Positions 9,570-17,994 are shown, counted from the first letter of the stretch. The stretch: 21,474 nucleotides of DNA from Candidatus Krumholzibacteriia bacterium (GCA_027056825.1 JALUJS010000516.1:1-21474), one strand, 5' to 3'. Numbers and translations are program-made. The notes: a model not told the origin generated them from the sequence alone.

Positions 9570-10630
9570 CAATGCTTGCCGAAAGTGATGCCCAGCGAGA
9601 GGGTCGTGAAATCGTCCACGCCGCCGACGACATCGCCGGTGATGCTCAGGTGGCGGCGCACATCCAGGTGGAAATCCTGTCCGCCGTCGGTGCGCCAAAG
9701 CAGGCCGCCGCCTCCCATGACGCCCATGTACAGGTCGGCCGATGTATACCATCCGGTGCCCAGGACGGCGTAGGGCCGCAGGCCGCCGCCGGCGCCGCTG
9801 ACGATGACGTCCAGGCCCATGTTGGTCACCGGATCGGTGGAGTAGTAGGCGGACCCGCCGTCCCCGTCCAGGGGGCCGCCGGAACTGCGTTCGAAGGCGT
9901 AGTAACCGATGGCCGGTCCCATGCGCACGTGTCGGCCCAGGTCCTTGAGCAGGGCCAGGCGCATACCGAAGACTCCGCTGTCGGAGTCCAGATCGTTGTC
10001 CCAGGCCAGGCCAGAATCCAGCACCAGCCGCAAGGCCGGCGCCGACGATAGCGGTTGCCGTGTCCGGGGTGTCTCCTCCGCGGGATAGATGGTGATCCAG
10101 TCGCTGGACAGCGCGCCGAGGCCCGCGCCCAAGCCGCCGATGACCACGGCTCCGCTGACGGCGCCCAGGGTAGCGCCGACCACGGCGCCCTCCGCGGGTC
10201 CGACATTGTCGCTTGAACTGATGGTGCCGAAGACCCAACCGAGCAGGCCGCCCATGGCCCCGGCGGTAACCGCGCCGCCGGTGGCTCCCCAGCGGGCGCC
10301 CCGGCCGACGCCTGAGTCCCAGACCTCGATGCGCCGGATGGCGCCGCCTGTAATCCTGATGCGGGTCTGTGGTGCGTCGTCGGCCAAAAGGACAAGGGTG
10401 TCTCCCCGGAAGGCGGCGAACCGGCCCTGGAGGGGAAGCCCGTGCGCGACCGTCACCCGCAGACGGTTGCCGGTGGTGATGTCCCCGAGAGCGGAGGCCG
10501 GGGTCTGGTCGGCGGCCGCCCGGGCCATGGGGACCGAAACAAGGCAAACAAGCAGCAGGGATAATACGGGTCCGATATTGCCTGGCTGTTGCGCGCGGCC
10601 AAGGGAACTTCCGCAGGACCTGTCCTGCAC
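9569..10630 (-). CDS. secreted protein with Sm-like segment, glycine zipper and C-terminal beta-barrel-like region
   Basis: No specific family name is recognised. The 353-residue protein starts with a GTG at 10630 backed by AGGAGA about five bases upstream. A hydrophobic signal segment (19-38) ends in ARAAA. Residues 48-105 form a small beta-rich domain (NRLRVTV, GRFAAFRGDTLVLL, IRITGGAIRRIEVW) resembling the Sm-like segments found before glycine zippers in envelope proteins. Residues 109-175 are a long Gly/Ala helix-helix zipper (GATGGAVTAGAMGGLLGWVFG and GAVVGATLGAVSGAVVIGG), likely membrane-inserting. Residues 198-353 alternate amphipathic strands with turns (LRLVLDSGLAW, VRMGPAIGYYAF, RPYAVLGTGWYTS, LSLGITF), as in small outer-membrane barrels. 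The closing strand with its terminal GKH tail is compatible with an 8-stranded barrel. Substrate and role are unknown. It is divergent from the acyltransferase gene and upstream of the nitroreductase gene. Confidence 0.6.
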   Translation of the reverse strand: MQDRSCGSSLGRAQQPGNIGPVLSLLLVCLVSVPMARAAADQTPASALGDITTGNRLRVTVAHGLPLQGRFAAFRGDTLVLLADDAPQTRIRITGGAIRRIEVWDSGVGRGARWGATGGAVTAGAMGGLLGWVFGTISSSDNVGPAEGAVVGATLGAVSGAVVIGGLGAGLGALSSDWITIYPAEETPRTRQPLSSAPALRLVLDSGLAWDNDLDSDSGVFGMRLALLKDLGRHVRMGPAIGYYAFERSSGGPLDGDGGSAYYSTDPVTNMGLDVIVSGAGGGLRPYAVLGTGWYTSADLYMGVMGGGGLLWRTDGGQDFHLDVRRHLSITGDVVGGVDDFTTLSLGITFGKH

Positions 10631-10730
10631 GGCGATCTCCTCTCATGGGGGTGATCATGCGCTGTCATCAGGATACGGGGCGGGGACGGGATGGTTCCAG
10701 GCCAAATCCGGACGGCGTACAGGGTCCTGG

Positions 10731-10759
10731 TTGGCAAGGGATGGCCCGGGCCCTATTGT
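10731..10759 (+). promoter_or_regulatory. sigma70-type promoter candidate for the acyltransferase gene
   Basis: TTGGCA (10731-10736) and TATTGT (10754-10759) are 17 bases apart, matching consensus at 5/6 and 4/6 positions. The predicted start of transcription falls at about 10765-10767, on top of the chosen ATG at 10766. This would make a leaderless message; alternatively translation starts at the in-frame ATG at 10796. Confidence 0.35.
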
Positions 10760-10765
10760 CAGGGC

Positions 10766-11659
10766 ATGAGGATCAGGGATGCAGCGGAATACGGGATGTT
10801 TCGTGTCGGCGTGGGATTGCTGGGTTTCCTGCCGGCGGCGTGGTCGCGCGCCCTGCTGGAGCAGGCCGGCCGCCTGGCGGTAAGACACCGGTGGTGGCGG
10901 GCCGACGTGGCTGAAGCCCAGCTGTCCGCGGCCTTCCCCGACCTTGAACCGGCCGATCGGGCGCGATTGCTGCAGGACCTTTTCCGCCACCTGGCGTTGA
11001 CCGTGCACGAGGTCTTTGTCCGGCCCCCGGATCCGGACTGGGCTTGCGTATCCGGAGGCTGGGATCCACTGGAAAAGACGTTGGCCCGGGGCCGGGGGCT
11101 CATCCTTGCCTCCCTGCACTGCGGGAACTTCGAACTGTGCGGCCGGGTGATCGCCCGGCGCTGCGAGCTGCTGGATGTGGTCAAGCCCCAGCGCAACCGT
11201 CTGTTCGACCGGTACCTGGACCGCATGCGCCGCCGGGGGGGCATCGCCACCGTGCCGGTGGATCGCTCCGGCCCCGCCGTCCTGGCGCATCTGCGCAAGG
11301 GGGGTGTCGTGTCCCTGCTCCTGGACCAGGATGCCGGGGACAAGGGGGTGGTGGTGGATTTCCTGGGCCGGCCGGCCTCGACCTGGTCCGGCGCCGCGCG
11401 GCTGTCCCTGCAGACTGGATGTCCGGTGCTGCCGGTCTGCCTCGTGCGCGATCCCGCGGAAGGACACCGGCTGCGGTTTGGCTCTCTCATCGATCCGGGT
11501 GAATTGCCCGGAGACCTGCGGGAGGTCCGGGCCTTGACCGCCCTGATCACTCGCCGCCTGGAGACCTTCGTGCGTGAGCATCCCGAACAATGGTTCTGGG
11601 TGCATCGCCGGTGGAAGGGCGCGGAGGTCGCCCAAAAGGAAACCGCCGACTCCCGGTAG
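10766..11659 (+). CDS. lipid A-type lysophospholipid acyltransferase (LpxL/HtrB family)
   Basis: Membrane-associated acyltransferase of 297 residues, expected to add a secondary fatty acyl chain to lipid A or a related envelope lipid at the inner face of the inner membrane. Family marks: N-terminal AAEYGMFRVGVGLLGFLPAA (about 6-25), the catalytic HX4E as HCGNFE (118-123), KPQRNRLFDRYLDRMR (140-155), LLLDQDAGDKGVVVDFLGRP (185-204), and the closing EQWFWVHRRWK (274-284). The ATG at 10766 was chosen because the protein then starts like family members; an upstream ATG at 10691 adds 25 residues without homology and a downstream ATG at 10796 would cut into the conserved start. Its ribosome site is weak. 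Its presence supports a Gram-negative envelope. The final codons form part of the terminator hairpin of the convergent icd gene. Confidence 0.85.
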   Translation: MRIRDAAEYGMFRVGVGLLGFLPAAWSRALLEQAGRLAVRHRWWRADVAEAQLSAAFPDLEPADRARLLQDLFRHLALTVHEVFVRPPDPDWACVSGGWDPLEKTLARGRGLILASLHCGNFELCGRVIARRCELLDVVKPQRNRLFDRYLDRMRRRGGIATVPVDRSGPAVLAHLRKGGVVSLLLDQDAGDKGVVVDFLGRPASTWSGAARLSLQTGCPVLPVCLVRDPAEGHRLRFGSLIDPGELPGDLREVRALTALITRRLETFVREHPEQWFWVHRRWKGAEVAQKETADSR

Positions 11660-11670
11660 GAGCCGGCGGT
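11633..11670 (-). terminator. Rho-independent terminator of icd, inside the acyltransferase 3' end
   Basis: On the minus strand ACCGCCG and CTCC pair with GGAG and CGGCGGT around a five-base loop (hairpin 11642-11670, one internal mismatch), followed by TTTCCTTTT (11641-11633). It lies 28 bases past the icd stop. The same bases encode the last residues and stop codon of the convergent acyltransferase gene; on the plus strand no T-run follows. Confidence 0.7.
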
Positions 11671-11698
11671 AAGCAAGAGGATCACCTCTGCGGGGGAA

Positions 11699-13042
<1,344 letters not shown>

Positions 13043-13110
13043 GGTATCGCCACCCCAGGCTGGAATGAGGGCCGGGCATATCCCCAGCCGAAAATCGTGG
13101 TAACCGGGCC

Positions 13111-13139
13111 AATCTAGCCATTTGGAGGCGGGGATTCAA
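13111..13139 (-). promoter_or_regulatory. sigma70-type promoter candidate for icd
   Basis: On the minus strand TTGAAT (13139-13134) and TAGATT (13116-13111) are separated by 17 bases, each matching consensus at 4/6 positions. Transcription would start near 13104, giving a leader of about 60 bases before the icd ATG at 13042. No strong Shine-Dalgarno is visible; GGGGTGGCG lies just upstream of the start. Confidence 0.42.
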
Positions 13140-13259
13140 GGCGCGGGGAGAGAACCGGTTCCGCATGTGATGGTCCCTATGGTTCCTTGTCTCGAAGCCG
13201 CGAACCTGCGTCACGTGGGAAAGCGCCGGGGCTGCGGCCGGGCCATGCGCCATCTCCCG

Positions 13260-13289
13260 TTGCCTGTCCGACCTGGCCCATGCTAGCCT
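13260..13289 (+). promoter_or_regulatory. extended -10 promoter candidate for the symporter gene
   Basis: TTGCCT at 13260-13265 and TAGCCT at 13284-13289 are 18 bases apart, with TGC directly before the -10 (extended -10 form). The box scores are modest, but the distance to the ATG at 13326 (about 30 bases from the predicted start) and the AGGA ribosome site make it the best candidate in the 283-base divergent region between icd and the symporter gene. Confidence 0.33.
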
Positions 13290-13325
13290 GCGCCCGCTGA
13301 CCCGTGACCGCGCCGAAAGGATCCC

Positions 13326-15104
13326 ATGGCCTCCCTGCACCCATTGGACTGGACCGTCATCGCGGCCTACGGCCTGCTGACTGTGGCCCTGGGCCTGGGT
13401 TTTCGCAAGCGCGCCTCCCGCTCCAGCGAGGAGTACTTCCTCTCGGGGCGCTCCCTGCCCTGGTGGATCCTGGGCACCAGCATGGTGGCCACCACCTTCG
13501 CGGCCGACACGCCGCTGGCGGTGACGGGGTTCATCCGCGACCACGGCATCTGGTACAACTGGTTCGGCTGGCACTACGTCATGAGCCAGATGCTCGCGGT
13601 GCTGCTTTTCTCGCGCTTCTGGCGGCGGGCCGGGGTGCTCACCGACAACGAGCTGATCGAGTTGCGCTACAGCGGCAAGCCCGCGGCCTTCCTGCGGGGG
13701 TTCAAGGCCGGCTACTTCGCGCTGCTGTACAACTTCATCGTCCTGGGCTGGGTGCTCAAGGGTATGGGTACGGTCGCGGAGGCCGTGCTGGGCGTCGATC
13801 CCCGCCTGGCGGTGGTCACCGGGGCGGTCCTGGCTCTCAGCTACGCCCTGCTGGCCGGTTTCTGGGGCGTGGTGGTCACCGATGTGATCCAGTTCGTCCT
13901 GGCCATGGCCGGCTCCATCCTGGTGGCGGTGCGGGCCGTGCGCTACGTGGGCGGCATGGCGGAACTCAAGGCGCAGCTTGCCGCAAGCCAGCTTTTTACC
14001 GCCAACACCCTGGCCTTCGTCCCCGGCGGGGGCTGGAGCTGGGATTCGGATTTCGTGAAGTTCCTGGCCTTCGTCTCGCTGATGTGGTGGGCCAGCCACA
14101 ACGCCGACGGCGGCGGGTACATCATCCAGCGCATGGCCGCGGCCAGGAACGAACGCCACGCCCGGGGGGCGACCCTGTGGTTCGTGGTGGCCAACAACGC
14201 GCTGCGCTACTGGCCCTGGATCCTGACTGCCCTGGTCTCCATGGTCCTCTTCCCGGTGATGCCCGGCGGCAAGGGGGAGGAGTCGGCCTATCCCCTGGTC
14301 ATGCTGAAGGTGCTGGGCCCGGGCATGCTGGGCCTGCTGCTGGTCAGCTTTTTCGCCGCCTTCATGTCCACCATCGACACGCACCTGAACTGGGGAGCGA
14401 GCTACCTGGTCAACGATATCTACCGCCGATTCCTGCGCCGCCGGGCGGGAGAGAGGGAAACCGTCCTGGTGGCCAAGCTGTGCGTCCTGGCGATGATGGC
14501 CTGCGCGGTGGTCGTGGCCTTCGCGCTCTCGAGCATCGGCAAGGCGTGGCTGTTCGTGTGGGCCATGGGGGCGGGCATCGGACCGGTGCTGATCCTGCGC
14601 TGGTTCTGGTGGCGCATCAACGCCTGGAGCGAGATCGCCGCCCTGGCCAGCTCGGTGGTCATGGCCGTGGGATTCGAGGTCACCGCGGCCATCCAGACCG
14701 GCGCGGACTACCGCCTGTTCGCTACCCCCGTCCAGGTGGGGGACGTGGCGTTGCAGACCCACCACAAGGCCATGATCCTGGTGCCGGTGACCATCGTCGT
14801 GTGGCTGACGGTGACCCTGGCGACCCGGCCGGTGGACCGCGACCGGCTGCGCACCTTCTACCGGCTCGTACGACCCGGCGGGTGGTGGTCGGACGTGGCG
14901 ACCCTGGAGCCGGAGGTCCGCTGCGAAGGCCTGTCCCGGCGTATCGGGATGCTGTGGCTGGCCGGTTGCGCGGGGGTGTTCGGCCTGCTGTTCGGCCTGG
15001 GCAAGTTGCTGCTGGGGGAGACGCCCGCCGGCCTGGTGCTGCTGGCGGTGGCCGTGGCGGCGGGGGTGGTCCTGACCCGGTCCTTCATGCGGGAAACGGA
15101 CTAG
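13326..15104 (+). CDS. sodium:solute symporter (SSS family)
   Basis: Inner-membrane transporter of 592 residues, coupling sodium entry to uptake of an unidentified solute. It shows about 13 hydrophobic segments. Family landmarks: RSSEEYFLSGRSLPWW (32-47) after helix 1, TSMVATTFAADTPLAVTG (51-68) in the unwound helix region near the substrate site, ALLAGFWGVVVTDVIQF (174-190), WWASHNADGGGYIIQRM (254-270), and FFAAFMSTIDTHLNWGASYL (342-361), followed by NDIYRRF. The last is the helix that carries the sodium-ligand serine/threonine in SSS proteins. AGGA lies five bases before the ATG. The substrate cannot be told from sequence; the Trp-rich core and long C-terminal extension resemble uncharacterised members annotated as sugar or Na+/solute symporters. 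It stands alone and its stop codon lies in the same CTAG palindrome as the stop of the convergent kinase gene. Confidence 0.9.
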   Translation: MASLHPLDWTVIAAYGLLTVALGLGFRKRASRSSEEYFLSGRSLPWWILGTSMVATTFAADTPLAVTGFIRDHGIWYNWFGWHYVMSQMLAVLLFSRFWRRAGVLTDNELIELRYSGKPAAFLRGFKAGYFALLYNFIVLGWVLKGMGTVAEAVLGVDPRLAVVTGAVLALSYALLAGFWGVVVTDVIQFVLAMAGSILVAVRAVRYVGGMAELKAQLAASQLFTANTLAFVPGGGWSWDSDFVKFLAFVSLMWWASHNADGGGYIIQRMAAARNERHARGATLWFVVANNALRYWPWILTALVSMVLFPVMPGGKGEESAYPLVMLKVLGPGMLGLLLVSFFAAFMSTIDTHLNWGASYLVNDIYRRFLRRRAGERETVLVAKLCVLAMMACAVVVAFALSSIGKAWLFVWAMGAGIGPVLILRWFWWRINAWSEIAALASSVVMAVGFEVTAAIQTGADYRLFATPVQVGDVALQTHHKAMILVPVTIVVWLTVTLATRPVDRDRLRTFYRLVRPGGWWSDVATLEPEVRCEGLSRRIGMLWLAGCAGVFGLLFGLGKLLLGETPAGLVLLAVAVAAGVVLTRSFMRETD

Positions 15105-16678
15105 TCGGCGGCGGCCTCGTCCGCTGCCGGCGTGGTGTCGCCGGCGGCCAGGGGGAGCCGGAAGCTGAACACCGAACCGGTGCCCACCTTGCTGTCCACC
15201 TTCAGCTCGCTGCCGTGGCCGGTGATGATCTTGTGGGCGATGGCCAGGCCCAGGCCGCTGCTCAGGGGCACGGCCGAGGAACGGGTCCGGTCGTCGCCGA
15301 TCAGGCTGGAACGGGTGCGGCTCTTCTCCCCGATGTAGAAGCGGTCGAAGATCCGGGGCAGGTCCTCGGCGGGGATGCCGGCCCCGTTGTCCGTCACGGT
15401 GATCTCCACGCCCTCGGGGCAGGGCTGGATGCGGACGACGACGTGACCGCCGGGGTGGTTGAACTTGATGCCGTTCTCCACCAGGTTCTGTAGGGCCTGA
15501 CCGATCTGCAGGGCGTCGGCGTGCACCAGGGCGTCCTGCGCCTCGCCGTCCACCTCGAACTCCAGGTTCACGCGGCGGGAGGCGGCGAAGCCCTCGCAAC
15601 GGGCCAGGATCGAGTCGACCAGCTCGCCCACCGGGAAGGTCTCGCGCCGCAGGTGGGTCTGTCCTGATTCCAGCCGCGAGAGGATGAGCGTCCGCTCGAT
15701 GAGCTGGTCGAGGTGGTCGAGATTGTTCTGGATGATGTCCAGGTAGCGCGCACGCTCGTCCGGGTCGAGGTTCTCCGGGTCCATGTTCAGGGTCTCGATG
15801 TAGCCGCGCAGGCTGGCCAGGGGCGTGCGCAGGTCGTGGCTCACGTTGGCGATGAGCTGGCGCTGGAACTCCTCCTTGGCCCCGATCTCCTCCATCATGT
15901 GCTTGATGCGCTCGGCCATGGTGTTGAAGTGGCGGCCCAGGATGCCGATCTCGTCCGCGCTGCCGGCGGACACGCGCCGGTCGAAGTCCCCTTCGGCGAA
16001 GGCGGCCACGCCGTTGGTCAGGTTCCGGATGCGGCGGCTGGCCCAGGCCATGATGATCAGCGCGGTGACGATGGCGTAGCCCAGGATCACGATCAGGGCC
16101 CGGATGCCGAAGATCTGCCAGTCGGAGCGGATATCGGCGACGTCCATGGTGATGGGCTGGAAGCTGGCCACCAGGAACGCGTCCGCCGGTCGGGTCGAGT
16201 CGGCGGCCGCGTGGATGGGCACCACGTCGATGATCCGGTTCTCGAAGGCGTCGATGTCGCCGTCCAGGGGATAGGACGAGAAATCCCAGTCGTCGGCGGT
16301 CATGTTCCGGAGCAGGTCCGGGTCCACGTGCTTGACCGCCAGGGCGAGGCTGTCGCCGGCGGTGGAGACCATGTTGTAGCCCTGGGCGTCGAAGAGCACG
16401 ACCTCGGCCTTGTAGGGGGCGATCCGGCGGCCGTACTCGGTCAGGATGTCGGCCAGGGCGGGACCCCTGTCCAGCACGGGGGTGACGCGGGCCGCCAACT
16501 CCCTCAGCTCCGGCTCCTGCTTTTCCTCGTACCAGGTCTGCTCTTCGGTGGAGTCGTAGGCCTTGAAGACCGTGGCGTCGATCCACAGGTAGTACCCGCC
16601 CACGCTCAGGCCCAGCAGGACCAGGAACAGGGCCGACATCCGGAAGTGGAGGCTGTGGGTGAACCGTGGCATCTTCAT
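15101..16678 (-). CDS. sensor histidine kinase of a PhoB/PhoR-like pair
   Basis: Inner-membrane sensor kinase of 525 residues that should phosphorylate the response regulator encoded just upstream. Order: TM1 (about 13-33), periplasmic sensor domain (35-187, no recognised ligand fold), TM2 (189-211), HAMP (212-265), HisKA with NVSHDLRTPLASLRGY (278-293; phospho-acceptor His281), and the HATPase domain with N-box LVENGIKFN (399-407, Asn402), G1 DNGAGIP (430-436), FDRFY (444-448) and G2 GLGLAI (475-480). The ATP lid between FDRFY and GLGLAI is about 15 residues longer than usual and contains the repeated motif RTRSS at 454-458 and 464-468. The C-terminus is Ala/Asp-rich. The start is seven bases past the regulator stop; no clear ribosome site precedes it, suggesting translational coupling. 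Signal and targets are unknown. Confidence 0.92.
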   Translation of the reverse strand: MKMPRFTHSLHFRMSALFLVLLGLSVGGYYLWIDATVFKAYDSTEEQTWYEEKQEPELRELAARVTPVLDRGPALADILTEYGRRIAPYKAEVVLFDAQGYNMVSTAGDSLALAVKHVDPDLLRNMTADDWDFSSYPLDGDIDAFENRIIDVVPIHAAADSTRPADAFLVASFQPITMDVADIRSDWQIFGIRALIVILGYAIVTALIIMAWASRRIRNLTNGVAAFAEGDFDRRVSAGSADEIGILGRHFNTMAERIKHMMEEIGAKEEFQRQLIANVSHDLRTPLASLRGYIETLNMDPENLDPDERARYLDIIQNNLDHLDQLIERTLILSRLESGQTHLRRETFPVGELVDSILARCEGFAASRRVNLEFEVDGEAQDALVHADALQIGQALQNLVENGIKFNHPGGHVVVRIQPCPEGVEITVTDNGAGIPAEDLPRIFDRFYIGEKSRTRSSLIGDDRTRSSAVPLSSGLGLAIAHKIITGHGSELKVDSKVGTGSVFSFRLPLAAGDTTPAADEAAAD

Positions 16679-16685
16679 GATCAGT

Positions 16686-17414
16686 TCAGATGAACTCCTC
16701 GGTGAACCGGTAGCCGATGCCCCATACGGTGAGGATCAGGCGCGGCCGGTTGGGATTTTTCTCGATCTTGTTGCGCAGCCGGTTCACGTGGGAATTCACG
16801 GTGTGCTCGTAGACCTCGGCATCCTGGTCCCAGACCAGCTCCAGCAATTGCCGCCGGCTGAAGGTCCGGCCCGGGCGCGAGGCCAGGGTGTAGAGCAGGT
16901 CGTATTCCTTGACCGTCAGCTGGACGTTGCGGTCGTCCACGGTGACCTTGCGCTTGCCGTGGTCGATCTTCAACGGCCCGAGGTCCAGGATGCTGTCGCC
17001 GGCCGCGACGCGCGCCAGCTCCTCGGCCCGCTCGATCCGGCGTCGCAGCACCTTGATGCGGGCGGCCAGCTCGCGCATGCTGAAGGGCTTGGTCAGGTAG
17101 TCGTCGCAGCCCAGTTCCAGGCCGAGCACCTTGTCCGTCTCCTCGCCCCGGGCGGTCAGCATGAGCACCGGCGTGCGGGTGTCCACGGCGCGGATTTCGC
17201 GCAGCACGTCGATGCCGCTGAGCGAGGGCAGCATCCAGTCGAGCAGGACCATGCCGTAGTTGCCGGACTGGAAGGCGCGCAGGCCGGCCACCCCGTCGAA
17301 GGCCGCGTCGACCTGGTAGCCTTCGGCGGTCAGGTGCATGGTCAGCAGGTCGATCATCTCCCGGTCATCCTCGATGACCAGGATCCTGCGGGCGACATTG
17401 ACTGGGGGATTCAT
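16686..17414 (-). CDS. OmpR/PhoB-family response regulator
   Basis: Cytoplasmic DNA-binding regulator of 242 residues paired with the sensor kinase encoded downstream. The receiver domain (12-128) has the acidic pair in VIEDD (13-17), the phospho-acceptor Asp59 in LLDWMLP, Thr87 in MLTARG and Lys109 in LTKPF. The winged-helix domain (about 142-240) shows VQLTVKEYDLLYTLASRPGR, SRRQLLELVW, VNSHVNRLRNKIE and the wing TVWGIGYRF. The ATG at 17414 starts the protein just before the receiver domain; the open frame extends 53 codons upstream across the AT-rich promoter and is not protein-like there. A GGGGAG lies about 12 bases upstream, rather far. It is the first gene of a two-gene operon driven by the promoter candidate at 17469-17497. 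The neighbouring exporter genes, divergently placed, are possible targets. Confidence 0.93.
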   Translation of the reverse strand: MNPPVNVARRILVIEDDREMIDLLTMHLTAEGYQVDAAFDGVAGLRAFQSGNYGMVLLDWMLPSLSGIDVLREIRAVDTRTPVLMLTARGEETDKVLGLELGCDDYLTKPFSMRELAARIKVLRRRIERAEELARVAAGDSILDLGPLKIDHGKRKVTVDDRNVQLTVKEYDLLYTLASRPGRTFSRRQLLELVWDQDAEVYEHTVNSHVNRLRNKIEKNPNRPRLILTVWGIGYRFTEEFI

Positions 17415-17468
17415 GGGACCGGGTTCTCCCCTTGCGTGAGCGACTGGTGGCAATGGTTTGTAACTATA

Positions 17469-17497
17469 ATTATAACAAAATGATAGCGGGGGAACAA
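17469..17497 (-). promoter_or_regulatory. sigma70-type promoter of the two-component operon
   Basis: On the minus strand TTGTTC (17497-17492) and a perfect TATAAT (17474-17469) are exactly 17 bases apart, within an AT-rich patch that stands out from the GC-rich surroundings. Transcription would start near 17462, leaving a leader of about 48 bases before the regulator ATG. This is the best-looking promoter in the window. Confidence 0.65.
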
Positions 17498-17590
17498 TGG
17501 GAAGAAAAGAGGTTTTTGGACCCTCTTTCGGCCCCGATGGCGCTGATTTTTGGGGATAAGTGCCCTGTGTCACGAAAATAGAATATCGCC

Positions 17591-17606
17591 GTGATACTTG
17601 TGTGAT
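17591..17606. repeat. 11-base-spaced GTGAT direct repeat, possible regulator site
   Basis: GTGAT occurs at 17591-17595 and again at 17602-17606, exactly one helical turn apart, the spacing used by OmpR/PhoB-family dimers. It lies between the divergent two-component promoter and the candidate RNA. Two short matches can arise by chance; no third copy in phase was seen. Confidence 0.25.
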
Positions 17607-17639
17607 CTTTCCTCTGCATATTCATGTCGTGCCGAGCTT

Positions 17640-17865
17640 AACCTGCGGATGCTGCTTCGGCCCTGGAGGCCCGCTCCCGTGATCATGGCAGGACGGGAAT
17701 TTCGAGCCTCGATTCACCGGAGCGTCACCGGGCGCGAGGGAGGAACCGCAGGTTGATCGTCCGGGTCGACCCGGAAGCATGACGAAACAATATCCTGGAC
17801 CTGGCGACTGGAGGGGAAGCCTGTTGTCCGGAGCACCGGGGCCGCCGCGCGCGGCCCCGGTTTTT
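17640..17865 (+). ncRNA. candidate structured RNA ending in a Rho-independent terminator
   Basis: This part of the 580-base gap between the regulator and the ABC exporter has no convincing protein gene but shows several helices. AACCTGCGG (17640-17648) is fully complementary to CCGCAGGTT (17746-17754), closing a domain of about 115 bases; inside are TCCCGT/ACGGGA (17675-17680 with 17693-17698), GGCC/GGCC (17659-17662 with 17668-17671) and CCTCG/CGAGG (17707-17711 with 17735-17739). A perfect 16-base palindrome follows at 17760-17775, and the stretch ends in a strong terminator. No plus-strand gene precedes the terminator, so a separate short transcript (5' end probably 17620-17640) or a regulatory leader of the exporter is implied. 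It matches no RNA class I can recognise (not 6S, SRP, tmRNA or RNase P by their hallmark motifs). The boundaries and the RNA itself are inference. Confidence 0.42.
17835..17865 (+). terminator. strong Rho-independent terminator
   Basis: ACCGGGGCCGC (17835-17845) pairs perfectly with GCGGCCCCGGT (17851-17861) around a five-base loop, and T61-T65 form a run of five T on the plus strand. The minus strand has no T-run. It therefore ends a plus-strand transcript, although the nearest upstream plus-strand gene is the symporter, more than 2.7 kb away and separated by two minus-strand genes. Confidence 0.85.
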
Positions 17866-17913
17866 CGTGAATAACCCGGGGCCGGGCGGAGTACTCCCGG
17901 TGAAACCTCCGGC

Positions 17914-17943
17914 TTGCCTTTCCCGTAGCCGGGACGACATAAT
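17914..17943 (+). promoter_or_regulatory. promoter candidate for the ABC exporter operon
   Basis: TTGCCT (17914-17919) and CATAAT (17938-17943) are separated by 18 bases; the -10 matches consensus at 5/6. It lies after the terminator at 17835-17865 and about 45 bases before the ATG at 17995 once the start of transcription is allowed for. This would let the exporter be expressed independently of the candidate RNA. The boxes overlap a CCGGCT/AGCCGG inverted repeat (17909-17914 with 17927-17932). Confidence 0.4.
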
Positions 17944-17994
17944 GCGGGATCGCGCAGCGATGAACACGGACCCACCCCCCTTCCTGGAGTACCC

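Noticed and set aside
13043..13325. A gene in the 283-base region between icd and the symporter gene
   Set aside because: No frame with a start, ribosome site or recognisable protein; the space is accounted for by two divergent promoter candidates.
17624..17641. Five-codon open frame (MSCRA) as a possible attenuator leader peptide
   Set aside because: Too short, no ribosome site, and no run of regulatory codons linked to the downstream exporter.
17649..17756. 35-residue plus-strand open frame inside the candidate RNA
   Set aside because: No Shine-Dalgarno of note, Arg/Pro-rich chance-like composition, and it overlaps the long-range stem; a leader peptide cannot be excluded but nothing supports it.
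17640..17865. Identification of the structured region as 6S RNA, SRP RNA, tmRNA or RNase P RNA
   Set aside because: The hallmark sequences of SRP (GGAAGGAAGCAG), tmRNA tRNA-like end and RNase P conserved blocks are not visible, and the 6S shape cannot be recognised by eye.
17888..17897. GGAGTACTCC palindrome as an operator for the exporter
   Set aside because: A single 10-base palindrome in GC-rich DNA is weak evidence and no second copy was seen near the promoter candidate.
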